DNA of 6,412 bases from contig CABMIA010000026.1 of the NCBI GenBank assembly GCA_902386085.1, forward strand, positions 1 through 6,412. Reading direction: 5' to 3'. Position numbers and translations under genes: made by a program. This document shows, piece after piece, positions 5,481-6,412 of the stretch; position 1 is the first letter of the stretch; every line of letters starts with the position of its first letter. The notes under the pieces are model-generated. The model searched no databases. It was not told where the DNA came from and worked only from the letters and a program-made list of their open reading frames with translations. The DNA comes from an uncultured archaeon (GTDB lineage Archaea; Halobacteriota; Methanosarcinia; Methanosarcinales; Methanoperedenaceae).

Positions 5481-5491
5481 CAGCCGGGCTG
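5481..5491 (+). other. Short GC-rich hairpin in the sensor gene leader
   Basis: CAGCC and GGCTG surround a single G (CAGCCGGGCTG). The one-base gap is too tight for the full stem to form as drawn, so a stable fold would use fewer pairs. It lies about 24 bases before the GTG start. The role is unknown and it may be chance. Confidence 0.2.
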
Positions 5492-5514
5492 GGAATTATC
5501 GCAGGGGACAACCA

Positions 5515-6372
5515 GTGGAACAATTATCGGTTGAAAATGCAGAAGTGCTTCGCCTGTTCCTCGTCGCCATCGCATCTATCGGTGCCTTCCTCACTTCTGT
5601 TTTTTCACTTATGAACGGTATTTTCAGTGTCTTTCCTTTTCATTATATCCTTCCGATCATCCTGGTTATTTATTTATACCCGGAACGGGCAGTCCTATCT
5701 TCACTGGCTTTGAGCCTGATGTATATCAGCCTCATATACCTGCTGGGGAATTCAGATCCAACCCAGATAGCGATTGCTACAGCATGGTTTGCAATCTTTA
5801 TCACCATCGGTGTTGTTGGCTCATCGTATGCAATCAAATTGCGTGAAGAACGGACGCGGGTCAAAAACATCCTTGACAATTCCCAGGATGGTATATTCTG
5901 TTTTAACCTCAAGGATCTGCAGATTCGTGAAATCAATCCAAAATGCGCCCAATGGCTGATGTACGATCGCCGGGATCTTATCGGTAAGGAGATCTCCGTT
6001 ATCTGGACTGACAAAGAAGAACAACACCAGTTCATCACGGATCTTAAACAGGACCCGAAAAAGGACCAGAAATCCTGGGAACACGAAGCACGGTTCCTGA
6101 AAAAGGACGGCACGGTGTCCCTATTCGTAATCTCCCCCATGCTTGTTTCAAAGGGGCAGGTACTTTGTTCAGCTATCGATATCACCCGAAGTAAAATCGT
6201 GGATGAGGAGATTATAAAAACCCTCGACGATCTCGAACGACAGGTCAAAGAGCGTACTTCGGATCTTGAACAGCTGAACGAAAAATTGAGGGCAGAAATC
6301 CTCGAATGCAGGCGGTTTGAAAGCACGGTTCTAAGCGGTCATCTCCTGCCGGTAAATAGGGAGGATATATGA
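5515..6372 (+). CDS. Membrane PAS-domain sensor lacking an output domain
   Basis: The 285-residue membrane protein has four predicted transmembrane helices, at about 12-37, 43-56, 58-78 and 85-107. A cytoplasmic PAS domain follows (about 113-228: ILDNSQDGIFCFN, then INPKCAQWLMYDRRDLIGKE, and the closing SAIDITRSKIVDEE). A charged coiled coil (about 229-268, with ERTSDLEQLNEKLRAEI) comes next. In archaeal histidine kinases such a coiled coil normally leads into a second PAS or a HisKA/HATPase unit. Here the protein ends 20 residues later with none. The PAS ligand is unknown. Start GTG 5515-5517 has a modest AGGGG seven bases upstream, and no ATG exists in frame before the stop at 5431-5433. 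The stop overlaps the next gene's ATG (ATGA). The protein probably works with that neighbour, which could supply the output. A frameshift that cut off the kinase part cannot be excluded. Confidence 0.85.
   Translation: MEQLSVENAEVLRLFLVAIASIGAFLTSVFSLMNGIFSVFPFHYILPIILVIYLYPERAVLSSLALSLMYISLIYLLGNSDPTQIAIATAWFAIFITIGVVGSSYAIKLREERTRVKNILDNSQDGIFCFNLKDLQIREINPKCAQWLMYDRRDLIGKEISVIWTDKEEQHQFITDLKQDPKKDQKSWEHEARFLKKDGTVSLFVISPMLVSKGQVLCSAIDITRSKIVDEEIIKTLDDLERQVKERTSDLEQLNEKLRAEILECRRFESTVLSGHLLPVNREDI
6359..6364 (+). promoter_or_regulatory. Strong ribosome binding site for the last, partial gene
   Basis: GGGAGG lies four bases before ATG 6369, inside the last codons of the PAS sensor gene. It is the best Shine-Dalgarno match placed before a start codon in the window, and it supports a real gene starting there rather than read-through of a broken sensor. 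Confidence 0.65.
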
Positions 6373-6412
6373 CCGAACCTGGTGCCTTCAGGTACCATAT
6401 TTTCTGGATAAC
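6369..6412 (+). CDS. Start of an unidentified protein (runs off the right edge)
   Basis: The ATG overlaps the sensor stop as ATGA and is preceded by a strong GGGAGG. Only 14 full codons are visible (MTEPGAFRYHIFWI), too few to name a family. The tight coupling suggests it is made together with the output-less PAS sensor, and it could be its signalling partner. Confidence 0.6.
   Translation, partial: MTEPGAFRYHIFWI

Noticed and set aside
5670..6326. 218-codon minus-strand frame opposite the PAS sensor
   Set aside because: It is long but Ser/Arg-rich, as expected for the reverse of this codon usage. The plus strand has transmembrane, PAS and coiled-coil features and a strong promoter.
1..6412. 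tRNA or rRNA genes, CRISPR arrays, insertion sequences
   Set aside because: No regularly spaced repeats, no transposase-like protein, no terminal inverted repeats with target duplications, and no cloverleaf pattern were seen on reading.

Overview
The window looks like a piece of a methanogenic archaeal chromosome, most likely order Methanomicrobiales (inferred from gene content and style, not from a search). Signs are archaeal TATA boxes with no bacterial -10/-35 pairs, oligo-T termination signals, an XPD/Rad3-type Fe-S helicase, a stand-alone O6-alkylguanine-DNA alkyltransferase, a MobA-type nucleotidyltransferase, a plant-type beta-carbonic anhydrase and a PAS sensor. Genes are tightly packed with GTG starts and ATGA-type overlaps.

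Left part (1-973): the last 29 codons of a plus-strand gene, possibly a thioredoxin-fold protein, end at 91. They abut with no gap a minus-strand beta-carbonic anhydrase (92-673). The 299-base gap 674-972 is AT-rich. It holds a probable promoter for the anhydrase, a plus-strand open frame (759-917) encoding a membrane-helix tail that may be a gene remnant, and an oligo-T signal serving the next minus-strand gene.

Middle (973-2228): a minus-strand kinase-fold protein with no obvious ATG start and no internal methionine is AT-richer than its neighbours. The 371-base divergent region 1858-2228 holds a compact cluster of symmetric elements (1989-2042), a candidate double operator or hairpin.

Right part (2229-5381): a plus-strand operon runs helicase, alkyltransferase, a 31-codon ORF, then mobA. 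The first two genes overlap by 13 bases. The tiny ORF overlaps the alkyltransferase stop (ATGA) and the mobA start (ATGTGA), so it fills the only gap in the operon exactly. The first two genes fit DNA repair. MobA belongs to the molybdenum/tungsten cofactor pathway, which methanogens need for formylmethanofuran and formate dehydrogenases.

Far right (5382-6412): a strong TATA box flanked by an inverted repeat upstream and a perfect 14-bp palindrome downstream drives a four-helix membrane PAS protein. That protein stops after a coiled coil with no kinase output domain. It is coupled by ATGA, with a strong ribosome binding site, to another gene that runs off the window. The sensor and this unseen partner are the most promising candidate for an unusual signalling module.
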